A stretch of DNA of 64,000 nt from Gammaproteobacteria bacterium 50_400_T64 (GTDB lineage: Bacteria > Pseudomonadota > Gammaproteobacteria > Pseudomonadales > Porticoccaceae). Below are positions 26,815 to 36,168 of the stretch, in pieces. The notes under the pieces were generated by a model that worked only from the letters and a program-made list of their open reading frames with translations, had not been told where the DNA came from and made no database searches. The translations under genes were made by a program, and so were the position numbers. The DNA lies in the NCBI GenBank assembly GCA_002162755.1, contig MAAS01000029.1, forward strand, positions 347,033 to 411,032, read 5' to 3'. Each line of letters opens with the position of its first letter. The first letter of the stretch is position 1.

Positions 26815-29211
26815 TTAAGACGGGTTCTTTAATGACCAGCGCCAGTCACGAATCTCCGGCATATCCTGTCCATGTTCGATAATGTACTGTTGATGTTCAA
26901 TCAGCGTGTCGCGCATCGCTTGTTTTAAATACGCGCCTTTAGAGCCCAGACCCTCTACTCGGTCAACCACATCAATGACCAGATGAAAACGATCCAGGTC
27001 GTTCAGTACTGTCATGTCAAAGGGCGTGGTAGTGGTGCCTTCTTCTTTATAACCACGTACATGCAGGTTGTGATGACTATTGCGCCGATAAGTCAGGCGA
27101 TGGATCAACCAGGGGTAGCCGTGGAAGGCGAAGACAATCGGCGTATCGGTGGTGAACAAGGTATCGAAGTCATGATCACTCAAACCGCTGGGGTGTTCTT
27201 CCGGGGGTTGCAGAGTCATCAGGTCGACAATATTAATAACGCGTACCTTTAGCTCGGGTAAATATTCACGCAGTATTTTCACCGCTGCGAGCACTTCGAG
27301 GGTCGGCACATCACCGGCACAGGCCAGAATGATATCGGGCTCGCTGTCGTGGTCATTACTCGCCCATTCCCAGATGCCGATGCCGGCATGGCAATGCTTG
27401 ATGGCACTGTCCATGTCCAGCCATTGCAGAGCGGGCTGTTTGCCGGAAACAATAACGTTGATACGGTCGCGACTTTTCAGGCAGCGCTCGGTAATACAGA
27501 GGGCGCTGTTGGCGTCAGCTGGCAGATAGACGCGCACAATATTGGCTTTTTTATTGACGACGTGATCGATAAAGCCCGGATCCTGGTGAGAAAATCCGTT
27601 GTGATCCTGCCGCCAGACGTGAGAGGTCAGCAAGATGTTCAGAGAGGCAACGGGCCGCCGCCAGGGAATGTCCTGACTCACCTTTAGCCACTTGGCGTGT
27701 TGGTTAAACATTGAGTCGATAATATGAATAAAGGCCTCGTAGCAGGAAATAAACCCGTGGCGGCCGGTTAATAGATAGCCCTCCAGCCAACCCTGACAGG
27801 TATGCTCCGATAGAATCTCCATGACTCGGCCATCCACCGCCAGGTGATCGTCACCCTCATAGATTTCGGCGTTCCAGGCCCGGTTGGTGACATCGAGTAA
27901 AGCCCCCAGGCGGTTGGACGCTGTTTCGTCTGGTCCCATTACGCGAAAGTTTTGCTGGGTAGCATTGAGTGTCATGACTTCGCGCATATAATCACCCATC
28001 TTGCGGGTAGCCTCACCGAGGGTTTCGCCAGGCTCGCTAAGGTCTACGGCATAATCTCGGTAGTCAGGCAGCACGAGGTCACGCAATAGTAGTCCGCCGT
28101 TCGCATGGGGGTTACTGCCCATACGAAGGTCGCCCTCAGGCGCTAACGCAGCGATTTCAGGCCTAAACGTGCCCTCATCATCAAACAGCTTTTCGGGTTC
28201 GTAGCTTTTCATCCATTGTTCAAGCACCTGAATGTGCGCGGGTTTTTCTGCGAGTTGGGCAAAGGGTACTTGATGAGATCGCCAGGTACCTTCGAGTTGC
28301 AATCCGTCAAGTTCTTTGGGGCAGGTCCAGCCTTTGGGCGTGCGTAGAATAATCATTGGCCAGCGGGGGCGCTCGAAGGAACCGCCGCTACGCGCCTGTT
28401 TTTGAATGCCTTGAATATCATCCATGATTTTATCCAGTGTTGCCGCCATGGCCTGGTGAACACTGAGGGGGTCAGAACCTTCGATAAGGTAAGGTGTGTA
28501 ACCATAGCCTTCAAAGAGCGCCAGTAATTCTTCACGGCTAATACGTGACAGCACCGTCGGGTTGGCAATTTTGTAACCATTCAAATGCAGGATGGGCAGA
28601 ACAGCACCATCTTTTTCTGGATTTAGAAATTTATTTGAATGCCAGGCAGCCGCAGAGGGGCCGGTTTCCGCCTCGCCGTCACCGACTACACAGGCAACAA
28701 TCAGATCGGGGTTATCGAAGGCTGCACCAAAGGCATGGCTGAGTGAGTAACCGAGCTCGCCACCTTCGTGAATAGAGCCAGGGGTTTCCGGCGCGGTGTG
28801 GCTGGGAATACCGCCGGGAAAAGAAAACTGCCGGAACAATGCTTTCAGGCCGACTTCATCCTGGGTGATGTTGGGGTAGACCTCGCTATACGTGCCTTCG
28901 AGATAGATGTTGGCAATAATCCCCGGTGCCCCATGGCCCGGCCCGGTGATATACAGCACATTTAGCTGGCGGGCATTAATGACTCTGTTCAAATGCGTGT
29001 AAATCATATTTAGTCCCGGTGCTGTTCCCCAGTGCCCGAGTAATCGCGGTTTGATGTGTGCCAGTTCTAAGGGTTTTTTCAGCAAAGGGTTGTCCAGCAA
29101 ATAAATTTGCCCTATCGACAGATAATTTGCGGCGCGCCACCAAGCATGAATTAATTCAAGTTCGGCATCGTTTAGCGGTGCATCGTTGATTGTGAAATGG
29201 CTTTCGATCAT
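26815..29211 (-). CDS. xfp: Xylulose-5-phosphate/fructose-6-phosphate phosphoketolase
   Basis: This 798-residue thiamine diphosphate enzyme cleaves xylulose-5-phosphate or fructose-6-phosphate with inorganic phosphate, giving acetyl phosphate plus a triose or erythrose phosphate. Family motifs are [19 protein letters not shown] and [11 protein letters not shown]. The thiamine-binding region reads [16 protein letters not shown]; it is followed by [13 protein letters not shown] and then [15 protein letters not shown] in the Pyr domain. Length is normal (about 790-800). It is the first gene of the xfp-gap-glgA-ldh run. With ackA and tal-pgi nearby it can form a bifid-like shunt. Confidence 0.95.
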   Translation of the reverse strand: MIESHFTINDAPLNDAELELIHAWWRAANYLSIGQIYLLDNPLLKKPLELAHIKPRLLGHWGTAPGLNMIYTHLNRVINARQLNVLYITGPGHGAPGIIANIYLEGTYSEVYPNITQDEVGLKALFRQFSFPGGIPSHTAPETPGSIHEGGELGYSLSHAFGAAFDNPDLIVACVVGDGEAETGPSAAAWHSNKFLNPEKDGAVLPILHLNGYKIANPTVLSRISREELLALFEGYGYTPYLIEGSDPLSVHQAMAATLDKIMDDIQGIQKQARSGGSFERPRWPMIILRTPKGWTCPKELDGLQLEGTWRSHQVPFAQLAEKPAHIQVLEQWMKSYEPEKLFDDEGTFRPEIAALAPEGDLRMGSNPHANGGLLLRDLVLPDYRDYAVDLSEPGETLGEATRKMGDYMREVMTLNATQQNFRVMGPDETASNRLGALLDVTNRAWNAEIYEGDDHLAVDGRVMEILSEHTCQGWLEGYLLTGRHGFISCYEAFIHIIDSMFNQHAKWLKVSQDIPWRRPVASLNILLTSHVWRQDHNGFSHQDPGFIDHVVNKKANIVRVYLPADANSALCITERCLKSRDRINVIVSGKQPALQWLDMDSAIKHCHAGIGIWEWASNDHDSEPDIILACAGDVPTLEVLAAVKILREYLPELKVRVINIVDLMTLQPPEEHPSGLSDHDFDTLFTTDTPIVFAFHGYPWLIHRLTYRRNSHHNLHVRGYKEEGTTTTPFDMTVLNDLDRFHLVIDVVDRVEGLGSKGAYLKQAMRDTLIEHQQYIIEHGQDMPEIRDWRWSLKNPS

Positions 29212-29628
29212 TTTGTTATTTCCCTGATTTACTCTTTAATGTCTGTTGATTTAAAAAACAAAACTATATTCGGTGACGACTTGTTCATCGTCGGTACAAA
29301 TTACCTGGGCTTACAATGGGCTGCCTGCCTGTCTGGTTTTTGCGGCGTGATGGCTCTTGTTGGGAGTCTTATCGAGACTCCCAAAATGCGCATTGGCAGC
29401 GCTGCTGAGTTTCAGCTCCAGCTATTCACGGCGCTGACAAATCGTTTCGTAAATACTGGCAGAGTGTTATCAATACCTCCTGTCGTGATTGACTTTAAAG
29501 CAGGTCGGCTATATTGCTGCTTTCTCCGGACAGACCCGGCAGGCCTGATTGGAAGCAAGTCGGAAACATGTTTCCAGTGTCATCCCTTGTTGTTGCAAAT
29601 AGATGACCACGGCAGGATCAAGTGCACT

Positions 29629-29652
29629 CCTGTCCTATCTTCATAGGACAGG
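29629..29652. repeat. Perfect 10-bp stem hairpin with CTTC loop
   Basis: CCTGTCCTAT and ATAGGACAGG are perfect complements around a CTTC tetraloop. No T run follows on either strand, so it is not a standard terminator. Confidence 0.6.
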
Positions 29653-29979
29653 CCGTGAAAACCATAGCGGTGTATCAGCACTAATTCAGAGCAATCAAGT
29701 GAGGCAAAGCCTTACTCTACTTGCGGTGTGTTTTAGTGGAAGGCTGTATCGACATAGGGCCTAATAAAATTCAGGCTGGCGAGTTGTTTTGGCACTATTA
29801 AAAACCCTCAAAGTAGATGGGCATATTTTTTCAATGTCGGGATATTGGGTAAACATACTGCTGCTAATAGCTGTCAGGAATAATGCTAAGGGATGGATTA
29901 GCACTTAAACGGTTAAGTTGAAATGCCAGTATTAACGCTACGCTTATGTGGCGACCAGATTCTTGAAACTATTGCCAAT

Positions 29980-30015
29980 AAGGTAAAGGTAAAGGTAAAG
30001 GTAGAGGTAGAGGTC
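29980..30015. repeat. Hexamer tandem repeat, six copies
   Basis: Four copies of AAGGTA are followed by GAGGTA and GAGGTC without interruption. It is a short simple-sequence array in non-coding DNA. Confidence 0.8.
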
Positions 30016-30404
30016 GTACGATGGTGAAAAAGGCTTTGCCTGAGTAATGAGTCTAAAGGAGGTGTTAAAAAACCTGGTCGTGAAATTCTTCCAGTATTTT
30101 CCGTAGGCGAATTAAGGCAGTGTGATCATCGCTGCATTGGCGAAATACCACCTTTGGTGTCTTTCAAGGTGGCATCCCCTTTAAATCATGTTTTTGTAAA
30201 AATTAAAAATTAAAAATGATTGGAATGATGACAAATTAAATGATGGTGCCGGTAATCGGGTAATAGAGTTCAAAAGAGAATATAAAATCGAGAATTTGAT
30301 GGTATGAGCCTATTCCTGTGATCCTATCCCAGCATTATTAAAACCCACCTAAATGAATACCATAGCCAATCAACTTCATTTCATTATTTAAAACGTCGTC
30401 GTAG

Positions 30405-30426
30405 GGGCGAACCTATGTGTTCGCCC
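30405..30426. repeat. REP-like palindrome
   Basis: GGGCGAAC and GTTCGCCC pair perfectly around a 6-nt loop. Similar GGGCGAAC...GTTCGCCC palindromes are dispersed intergenic repeats in many bacteria. Only one copy was noticed in this window. Confidence 0.45.
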
Positions 30427-30555
30427 TGAATCCCGCGGCAAGTCGGATTTTTCAGAAAGTACTAATTCGTACGAGTAGCAAGAAGGCAGCCAGGCCGCCA
30501 ATTCCATAGGCCGGAACCTGTTTAACCTGACCCCATTGAGTTTCACCATTTGCTG

Positions 30556-30585
30556 CCAGTAGCGGTATAACCAGTAGCGGTATAA
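30556..30585. repeat. 15-bp tandem duplication
   Basis: CCAGTAGCGGTATAA occurs twice in direct contact without mismatch. Confidence 0.8.
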
Positions 30586-30664
30586 AAAGAGCAAAGGTTG
30601 TTGGTTCCCTGGCGCGCTATGGCACGCCAGGAGAGACTATCCGTACGCCTACTAGTACCTCCAT

Positions 30665-31852
30665 CTACCAAGCGGCGCGATAAAGCGCTTCAAATGCTGC
30701 TGGATCAACGGGACGTGGATTAGTGAAGTTCACCGAGTCAGCGATTGCATCTTCGATCAGCGCTGGAAGCAGGTCTTCTTCACCGCCCAGGTCTGATATA
30801 GATTTATCGATACCAATGTCGCTGCGAAGCTGAAGAGCGGCATCGATTGCACCGGTAGCGGTGGCTAGCCCCGAAGGTGCGAGTACCTTCGCCACTTCTG
30901 CATACTTATCGGCCCGTACCGACATGTTGTATTCCATCACGTGGGGCAGCATCGTTGCCAGTGTCTGGCCGTGGGCTGCATTGAGCCTGGCCGAAAGAGC
31001 GTGGCCAGTTCCATGCGCAGACCCTAACCCGGCAACGTTGAAGGCTATTGCCGCCCTGGCGGATGCCAATAGCATCTGCGACCGTGCTTCTATATCTGAT
31101 CCATCCTGGACAGCTTTGCGCAGATACTTCCCAACCCTGTAAATCGCATCGAGCGCGATCGGATCTGAGTAGTTACAGGCCCCAAGCGATACATAGGCTT
31201 CAATCGCGTGGGTCAAAACATCATATCCGCAAGTCGCGGTAGGGTAGGCAGGTAGCCCTATGGTGAGGTCGGGGTCGAGTACGGCGAAGTCTGGCATGAT
31301 GCTCGGATGTATCACATAAGTCTTACGGCCCAAACGGGTGTTTGTGATCACACAGGCGCCATTGGTTTCCGAGCCAGTCCCCGCAGTGGTAGGAACCGCG
31401 ATGATCGGTGCTTGTGCATCTGTGGGCCTGGATCTCTCTTCGCCGCTGTCATTGCCCGCCACCAGTGCGGATACAGGCGCCTGGAGTGCTTCCAGGGTGC
31501 CTCCGTTCGTCGCCAGTAGCGCGATCGATTTACCACAGTCCAGGGAAGAGCCACCACCAATGGGGACAACACAAGCGTCGCCCAGCATCTTGAGTTTCTC
31601 GGCACCGGCCTCCACGTTCAGGTCTGTTGGATTGGGCTCGACGCCGTCGAACACATCGACGCGCAGATTCGCGGCTTTGAGCGCATCCAGAATGGGTTGT
31701 AGAACACCACTCGCCGCCAGGTTTTTGTCTGTGACAACGAGTGCTGCGTTCTTTCCAAGCGATTTTATATGGCGGCTCAGCTCCTGGCTGGCGCTACGAC
31801 TAAAGATGATCTTGGGTAGGGGGTTAACAACAAAATTCTCTTCTGAAAGCAT
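30665..31852 (-). CDS. Iron-containing alcohol dehydrogenase
   Basis: This 395-residue protein is a group III (Fe-type) NAD(P)-dependent alcohol dehydrogenase. The cofactor region reads VVPIGGGSSLDCGKSIA, then AVPTTAGTGSETNGACVI. Metal ligands lie in CGYDVLTHAIEAYVS and in GSAHGTGHALSARLNAAHG, which carry the conserved His residues. Metal is assigned by family; Fe2+ is usual. The ATG at 31852 follows an AAGGAG ribosome site; an in-frame extension to 32026 reads unrelated residues and is rejected. A nearly perfect 22-bp palindrome lies 30 bp upstream. It faces a decayed short-chain dehydrogenase gene. The physiological alcohol is unknown. Confidence 0.9.
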   Translation of the reverse strand: MLSEENFVVNPLPKIIFSRSASQELSRHIKSLGKNAALVVTDKNLAASGVLQPILDALKAANLRVDVFDGVEPNPTDLNVEAGAEKLKMLGDACVVPIGGGSSLDCGKSIALLATNGGTLEALQAPVSALVAGNDSGEERSRPTDAQAPIIAVPTTAGTGSETNGACVITNTRLGRKTYVIHPSIMPDFAVLDPDLTIGLPAYPTATCGYDVLTHAIEAYVSLGACNYSDPIALDAIYRVGKYLRKAVQDGSDIEARSQMLLASARAAIAFNVAGLGSAHGTGHALSARLNAAHGQTLATMLPHVMEYNMSVRADKYAEVAKVLAPSGLATATGAIDAALQLRSDIGIDKSISDLGGEEDLLPALIEDAIADSVNFTNPRPVDPAAFEALYRAAW

Positions 31853-31882
31853 CTCTGGCTCCTTGGGTTTATTTGATATAAA

Positions 31883-31904
31883 AAGATATGATACATCATA
31901 TCTT
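31883..31904. promoter_or_regulatory. 22-bp palindromic operator, site A (proposed Zur box)
   Basis: The arms AAGATATGAT and ATCATATCTT are perfect complements around a 2-bp centre (AC). It lies 30 bp from the alcohol dehydrogenase start and 24 bp from the start of the divergent SDR relic. It is 18/22 identical to site B (32571-32592), 16/22 to site C (36117-36138, reverse strand) and 18/22 to site D (39064-39085, reverse strand). The regulator is inferred to be the Fur-family protein at 37812-38270. Confidence 0.65.
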
Positions 31905-31928
31905 AAAGAAAGGCTTGGCTGGTAAAAC

Positions 31929-32168
31929 ATGACAGAAATGAACGGCAAAGTTGCAATCGTCACGGGCGCTGTGGGGGGAGGGGTTGGGACGAGCCTATGC
32001 AATCCATCGTACGAAGCATGGCGCACAAGTTGTTGCGGGCGACATAAGTGATTGCAGTGACACGCTGCTGAAATCGAAGATAAGGGCGATGAAGCATTAA
32101 GTATTCACCTGGATATTGCGGAGACTACTTCGTGCGAAGTGATGGCCGCAGCGACGCTCGAGCCCTAG
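31929..32168 (+). pseudogene. Decayed short-chain dehydrogenase/reductase gene
   Basis: The ATG at 31929 opens MTEMNGKVAIVTGAVGG, the classical SDR nucleotide-binding start. A frameshift in a G-rich run is followed in the next frame by LGRAYAIHRTKHGAQVVAGD, then ISDCSDT. A second shift gives EIEDKGDEALSIHLDIAETT. Order and spacing fit an SDR Rossmann fold (GxxxGxG, then the acidic residue after the second strand, then the D-I motif). No catalytic Tyr-x-x-x-Lys segment is seen, so only the first third survives. It is divergent from the alcohol dehydrogenase gene and shares its palindromic operator region. Confidence 0.75.
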
Positions 32169-32212
32169 GCTTGCATATCTCACTGTCAGACAAGCCCCGC
32201 ATGACCTTTAGC

Positions 32213-32380
32213 TAGACTTATCTTGATCCGAAATGGGACGAGTTCGTTGTGAGTACTTTTAGCGAACCGCTGGATTTCTCAGACACCACACCTCAGGGTG
32301 TACCTGAGAACATCTTTTATATAGATGTTTGTGGGAGCGAGAAGAAAATATTCACCCGAGTTCAAGCTGAACCTCGTTGA
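32213..32380 (+). pseudogene. Unrecognised C-terminal gene fragment
   Basis: An open stretch of about 55 codons reads LDPKWDEFVVSTFSEPLDFS and continues to a stop at 32378-32380. It has no start codon or ribosome site. Amino-acid composition is protein-like but the family is not recognised. It may be the tail of another decayed gene next to the SDR relic. Confidence 0.3.
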
Positions 32381-32565
32381 GTTCTAGAGCCACCCGGCCA
32401 AACGACTACAGGGTGGATCGCGATGTGGGAATACCACTCAGCACTTTGGGTTGCCGCGGCGAGAGTGCGACCTTCAACTAAACCCTTTGCAAACCCATCT
32501 ATTGGCGCGGGTGTCACGTTAGCTATTTCTAGCAAACAGCTGCGCTATATTTTTTGCTTCACTGC

Positions 32566-32597
32566 AACGAAAGATATGTTATAACGTATCTTTCGTT
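32566..32597. promoter_or_regulatory. 32-bp near-perfect palindrome, site B (proposed Zur box at 32571-32592)
   Basis: The outer arms AACGAAAGATA and TATCTTTCGTT match perfectly and the centre GTTATAAC is itself palindromic, leaving one mismatched pair in 32 bp. The inner 22 bp share 18 positions with site A. It ends 45 bp before the start of the 83-residue gene. Confidence 0.65.
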
Positions 32598-32642
32598 CGG
32601 TGTAATTTTCTTAAATCCAGTACAAGCCTATAGGAACTGCTC

Positions 32643-32894
32643 ATGGCCCAGACATCAGAAAGTTCGACCAAGCATATCGCCAAAATCCAAACCTCCGATA
32701 GAGAAGCAGCTCGCAAGGCTGTCGCACAAGGGGTTCAATCCGCCAAAGACAAGTGGATCGAGGCGCCACTCATCGTTGAAGCATTGGCACTCGAACTTGT
32801 ATCCGTGGCTCAAGTCAATCACTCAAGCAGCATGATGGCTGCTTATCTCAGAAATCTTGCAGACGCGATGGAAGCACAGGCAAGCTACCATTAA
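32643..32894 (+). CDS. Uncharacterised 83-residue protein
   Basis: The product is not recognised. It is small, soluble, Ala-rich and predicted mostly helical, with no cysteine and only three histidines (in KHIAK, VNHSS and the C-terminal YH). An AGGAA sequence precedes the ATG. The strong palindrome upstream (site B) suggests tight regulation and supports it being real. The COG0523 GTPase gene converges with it downstream. If site B is a Zur box, this protein would be made under zinc limitation; that role is inference. Confidence 0.65.
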   Translation: MAQTSESSTKHIAKIQTSDREAARKAVAQGVQSAKDKWIEAPLIVEALALELVSVAQVNHSSSMMAAYLRNLADAMEAQASYH

Positions 32895-33005
32895 GGGACA
32901 GCAGGGAAGCGTTAGCTAGCCGCCGCTTACGCCTTTCGTAAACAGGTCACTGCTGCCTATGCCATTAAAGTAGATCAGATCGTGCCTTGTAGCGAAAAGT
33001 AAATT

Positions 33006-34010
33006 TTATTGCCTTATAACGCAGCTTAGGAGTTTTTCTTCAAGGGGTTCCAGCGAGTACCTTTCGCTGCTGATGCATTCAATGCGGCTGTCCATACAGT
33101 CTTTCAGCGTGACTGTAGTGAGGATGTTATCAGCCATGTTGTAAGCAATAACGCCCTGGGATGTGGAAAAAACGCCTTTGATCCGCTCCGCTTCCAGCCC
33201 TGACAAAAGCAAAAAAAGTTGGTCTGAATCAAAAATCCACTCGGCAGTGAATATCCAGCCCTGGCTGTAAAATCCTTCGCCTTCATTTTTTATGCTCAAG
33301 TACCCTTTACTGGGAATCTCGGGTGTCTCAAGCAGGGCCGGAAAATCTTCTTGTTTGTGGTGATGAGCATGGCTGTTATCGCGGTAGCGGGTAGACGCTA
33401 ATAGCCAATTTGCTTGTAAAGCCCCCTGGCTCACCTGGAATACTGAGGAGCTATTCAATTCCGGCGTGCTTTTCAGAAAATCCAGCAGTGCAGGGAAATC
33501 CTCGGGTTGGTACTGGTCTGACTTGTTGGCGACAATGACATCGGCGATGGCCAGTTGCTGAGTGAACGAAGGGTGACTGGTATAGCGATCGTCCTGTACT
33601 TTTCTCGCATCTACCAGGGTAACGGTGGCGCGTAGATCGAGCACTTCCCGATAATATTCAGAAGTCAGCACAGCCAGTACTTCCTTGGGGTGGCCAAGCC
33701 CCGTAGGTTCTATCAATAGACGATGGGGCTTGGCGCGGGCCAGCAGTATATTGAGGGCAACCTGCATGGGCAGACCCGCGGTACAGCACATACAACCACC
33801 GGGCACTTCGCGAATAAACATTCCCGACTCCTCGCTTGCGTTGCCGCTGAATAGGCTGCCGTCGATACCGACTTCGCCAAATTCATTAACGAGTACAGCC
33901 CAACGTTCGCTGCCCGGCTTATTTTTTAGAAGGTTTAAAATGGCGGTGGATTTACCAACCCCCAAAAAACCGGTGATGACATTGGTGGGGATGGCTTTGA
34001 GTGCTGGCAT
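33006..34010 (-). CDS. COG0523 (CobW/G3E family) GTPase, putative zinc metallochaperone
   Basis: This 334-residue GTPase belongs to the G3E family that delivers metals to target proteins using GTP. Walker A is GFLGVGKST (residues 14-22), the metal-binding Cys-x-Cys-Cys motif is CMCC at 73-76, and the NKSD nucleotide specificity motif lies near residue 170. The short HAHHHKQE histidine run (about residue 215) is typical of the linker. The C-terminal CobW_C domain follows. COG0523 members in Zur regulons are linked to zinc economy, and the surrounding genes support that. No copy of the palindrome was seen directly upstream. Confidence 0.9.
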   Translation of the reverse strand: MPALKAIPTNVITGFLGVGKSTAILNLLKNKPGSERWAVLVNEFGEVGIDGSLFSGNASEESGMFIREVPGGCMCCTAGLPMQVALNILLARAKPHRLLIEPTGLGHPKEVLAVLTSEYYREVLDLRATVTLVDARKVQDDRYTSHPSFTQQLAIADVIVANKSDQYQPEDFPALLDFLKSTPELNSSSVFQVSQGALQANWLLASTRYRDNSHAHHHKQEDFPALLETPEIPSKGYLSIKNEGEGFYSQGWIFTAEWIFDSDQLFLLLSGLEAERIKGVFSTSQGVIAYNMADNILTTVTLKDCMDSRIECISSERYSLEPLEEKLLSCVIRQ

Positions 34011-34155
34011 ATAGGGATAAGTCCTGCTATTAACCTGCGCAACAGGCAGAACGAAGTTTCATTAAATTTAGTTGATCGCCTCTACAGAGCACGAAGGGCA
34101 TGGAAGCCGCCATCAGATTTGTAGTGGGCAATTTTAGATAAGGGAAGTTGGGGCT

Positions 34156-35394
34156 CTATTTTCGCCGGGCATTTTTATAGGCTTTTAGGGAGGGAATGGC
34201 TGCCGCGATGACGGTCGAAAAAATCATCAATAGCATAATATACGCGGTGCTTTCAGAGCCTATATTGGTGCTGATATGCAGCCCAAATTCTGATGCCAGA
34301 AGATCTCCTGCGACGACTAACACCATATAGAGCAGTGAGCTGCCGAGCGCAATCGCAGCAAAACTGATTAACAAGGCTTCCAGTTCGATCAGTAAAAACA
34401 GGAACATCGGTGGCGCACCGATGACCCGGAGTAATTGAATTTCGTGCTCACGTTCGCGGATCGAAGCCAGCAACATGGCGCTTAGCCCGAGGAGGGCGGA
34501 GACTAGAATGCAAGCTGATATCAGACGCAGCGTATGCTCGAAGGTTGCCATCATTTGCCAGAGTTCCGACAAAGCAACACCGGGCAGTATCGCCGTGAGT
34601 GGTTCACGCGAATAGTTGTTGATCTCCCGCTGCACGCGGAAAGTGGCTATCTTTGAATTCAAGCCGAGCATGAAAGCCGTTATGTTGGCGGGCTGGAGGT
34701 CCATCTTAGCCAGCTGTTCAGTGGATACGGTGTTGCCAGGCATTTTTACGCCCTGCTGCCAGTCGATATGAATGGCTTCGATACCTTGCAGACTGACATG
34801 TACGGTCTGATCGACCGGTGTACCCGTCGGTGCGAGAATGCCCACCACGTTAAACGGTTTATCGTCGTGGAGGCTGAAACTGGTACTCGCGATGCCGTGC
34901 GCGAGCACCACCTGATCGCCAAGTTTGTGGCTGAGTTTTTTGGCCACTTCCGACCCCAATACTACGTCGAGCACCTCAGCAAAGGCTTTACCGCTAGTGA
35001 ACTGAAGCTTGCGCTTACCGCCGTAACTAAAGTGGGTGAAATAGTCAGGCGTGCTACCCATGACGCGGTAGCCTCGGTAAGAATCACCCAGTGCAATGGG
35101 TACGGCCCAGGCGACGTGTTTGCCGGAGGCAATCTTCTGGTAGGAATCCCAGCTGATGTTATTGGTTGGCGATCCCATGTGGAATACTGAATAGAGCAGT
35201 AAATTAAGGCTGCCGGTTCTTGCGCCAACGATGAGGTCGACGCCGGAGACGGTGTTGCCAAAACTATCCCTGGCTTGCTGGCGGATATGTTCGACGCCTA
35301 ACAGCACAACAAGACTGACCGTTAACGCCAGCACGGTCAGTACGACGGAGCCTCTTCGATTGAGCAGGCTTTTACAGGCCAGTCGCATGAACAT
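34156..35394 (-). CDS. ABC transporter permease, FtsX/MacB-like
   Basis: This 412-residue inner-membrane protein has one N-terminal transmembrane segment (SVVLTVLALTVSLVVLLGVE, about residues 16-35), a large periplasmic domain of about 220 residues, and three C-terminal segments, the FtsX-like layout of MacB/LolC type permeases. Such systems act as mechanotransmitters or extract substrates rather than import. It overlaps the ATPase gene by 1 bp (TAATG), so the two form one transporter. Together with the DUF2796 and DUF3299 genes the pair resembles the zinc-regulated zrg system described in Vibrio cholerae. Confidence 0.88.
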   Translation of the reverse strand: MFMRLACKSLLNRRGSVVLTVLALTVSLVVLLGVEHIRQQARDSFGNTVSGVDLIVGARTGSLNLLLYSVFHMGSPTNNISWDSYQKIASGKHVAWAVPIALGDSYRGYRVMGSTPDYFTHFSYGGKRKLQFTSGKAFAEVLDVVLGSEVAKKLSHKLGDQVVLAHGIASTSFSLHDDKPFNVVGILAPTGTPVDQTVHVSLQGIEAIHIDWQQGVKMPGNTVSTEQLAKMDLQPANITAFMLGLNSKIATFRVQREINNYSREPLTAILPGVALSELWQMMATFEHTLRLISACILVSALLGLSAMLLASIREREHEIQLLRVIGAPPMFLFLLIELEALLISFAAIALGSSLLYMVLVVAGDLLASEFGLHISTNIGSESTAYIMLLMIFSTVIAAAIPSLKAYKNARRK

Positions 35395-36071
35395 TAGTAC
35401 ATCCTATCGGGAGTGTTGATATCAGACAGGGCTTCAACCCGTCCAAAATGATGTGAAAGGGAAAGGTCGTGGCTGACAAAAAGCAGCGTTATTTCGTGTT
35501 CTTTCACCAGCGACATGAGCAGCGTAATAAAGGCATCGCGGTTGTGTTGATCGAGAGAGGAGGAGGGCTCATCGGCAATCAATAATTGGGGTTTATTGAT
35601 TAAGGCCCGGGCAATGGCAACCCGCTGTTGCTGGCCAATACTGAGCTGGGCGGTGGGTTTACAGCGGTCTGAAGGCGCAATACCCAGCGCGGAGAGCAGC
35701 TCGCCCATCTCCTGATTCAGTGTTGCCTGCTTCGTTGCTGCAAAGTGAGCGGCGAGCCGAATGTTGTCGATGGCATCCAGATAGGGGATGAGATTAAATT
35801 GCTGAAATACACAGCCGATATGATTGGCGCGAAACCGGTCGCGTCGGCGGTTACTCATTTGATCCAGCCGCTCGCCGAGCACCGATACTTCGCCATGGTC
35901 TGCCTGAAGGATGCCGCTCAGCAGATTGAGCAGCGTCGATTTACCGCCGCCGGAAGGGCCGTGGATAAACACCTGTTCGCCCGGGGCAACCGACCAGTGT
36001 TGAATATCAAGCACCTTCTTTTGAGGTGCTTTCGGATAGGCGAAGCTGACGTTTTGTAAGTGAATAGCCAT
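35394..36071 (-). CDS. ABC transporter ATP-binding protein, MacB/LolD type
   Basis: This 225-residue cytoplasmic ATPase powers the adjoining FtsX-like permease. Walker A is [10 protein letters not shown] near residue 35-44. The Q-loop is [17 protein letters not shown], the signature motif [15 protein letters not shown], and Walker [13 protein letters not shown], followed by the switch His in [10 protein letters not shown]. Length is normal for the family. The gene is divergent from the DUF3299 gene, and the palindrome at 36117-36138 lies between the two starts, so both may be co-regulated. Confidence 0.92.
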   Translation of the reverse strand: MAIHLQNVSFAYPKAPQKKVLDIQHWSVAPGEQVFIHGPSGGGKSTLLNLLSGILQADHGEVSVLGERLDQMSNRRRDRFRANHIGCVFQQFNLIPYLDAIDNIRLAAHFAATKQATLNQEMGELLSALGIAPSDRCKPTAQLSIGQQQRVAIARALINKPQLLIADEPSSSLDQHNRDAFITLLMSLVKEHEITLLFVSHDLSLSHHFGRVEALSDINTPDRMY

Positions 36072-36116
36072 CTAGAATCCGTAGCGAGAATAGAAAGTCT
36101 TACGGTGTAAAAGCAT

Positions 36117-36138
36117 AAGATATACTGTATCATTTTGC
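36117..36138. promoter_or_regulatory. Palindrome-like operator, site C (proposed Zur box)
   Basis: On the reverse strand this site matches 16 of 22 positions of site A, including TGATACA and ATATCTT. It contains GATA and TATC as inverted halves separated by 5 bp. It lies 45 bp upstream of the ABC ATPase start and 30 bp upstream of the DUF3299 start. Confidence 0.55.
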
Positions 36139-36168
36139 GCTCAATATTCAACGTCTGATCACAGTGAT

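Larger units (their letters stand above)
29212..30664. other. Gene-poor 1.45-kb stretch with hairpins and short repeats
   Basis: No convincing gene was found between the start of xfp and the end of the alcohol dehydrogenase gene. Open frames at 29197-29646 (+) and 30388-30594 (-) lack motifs and ribosome sites. The stretch contains several perfect inverted repeats (29360-29380, 29629-29652, 30148-30172, 30405-30426, 30608-30631), a six-copy hexamer tandem repeat and a 15-bp tandem duplication. It may hold a small RNA or decayed sequence. Confidence 0.5.

Noticed and set aside
29197-29646. A 149-codon plus-strand frame overlapping the xfp start
   Set aside because: No ribosome site, no recognised domain, and it contains two strong hairpins; non-coding is more likely.
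31338-31925. A 195-codon plus-strand frame
   Set aside because: It is antisense to the alcohol dehydrogenase gene and has no family features.
31853-32026. Upstream extension of the alcohol dehydrogenase
   Set aside because: It would cross the palindromic operator and the SDR relic, and the AAGGAG site supports 31852.
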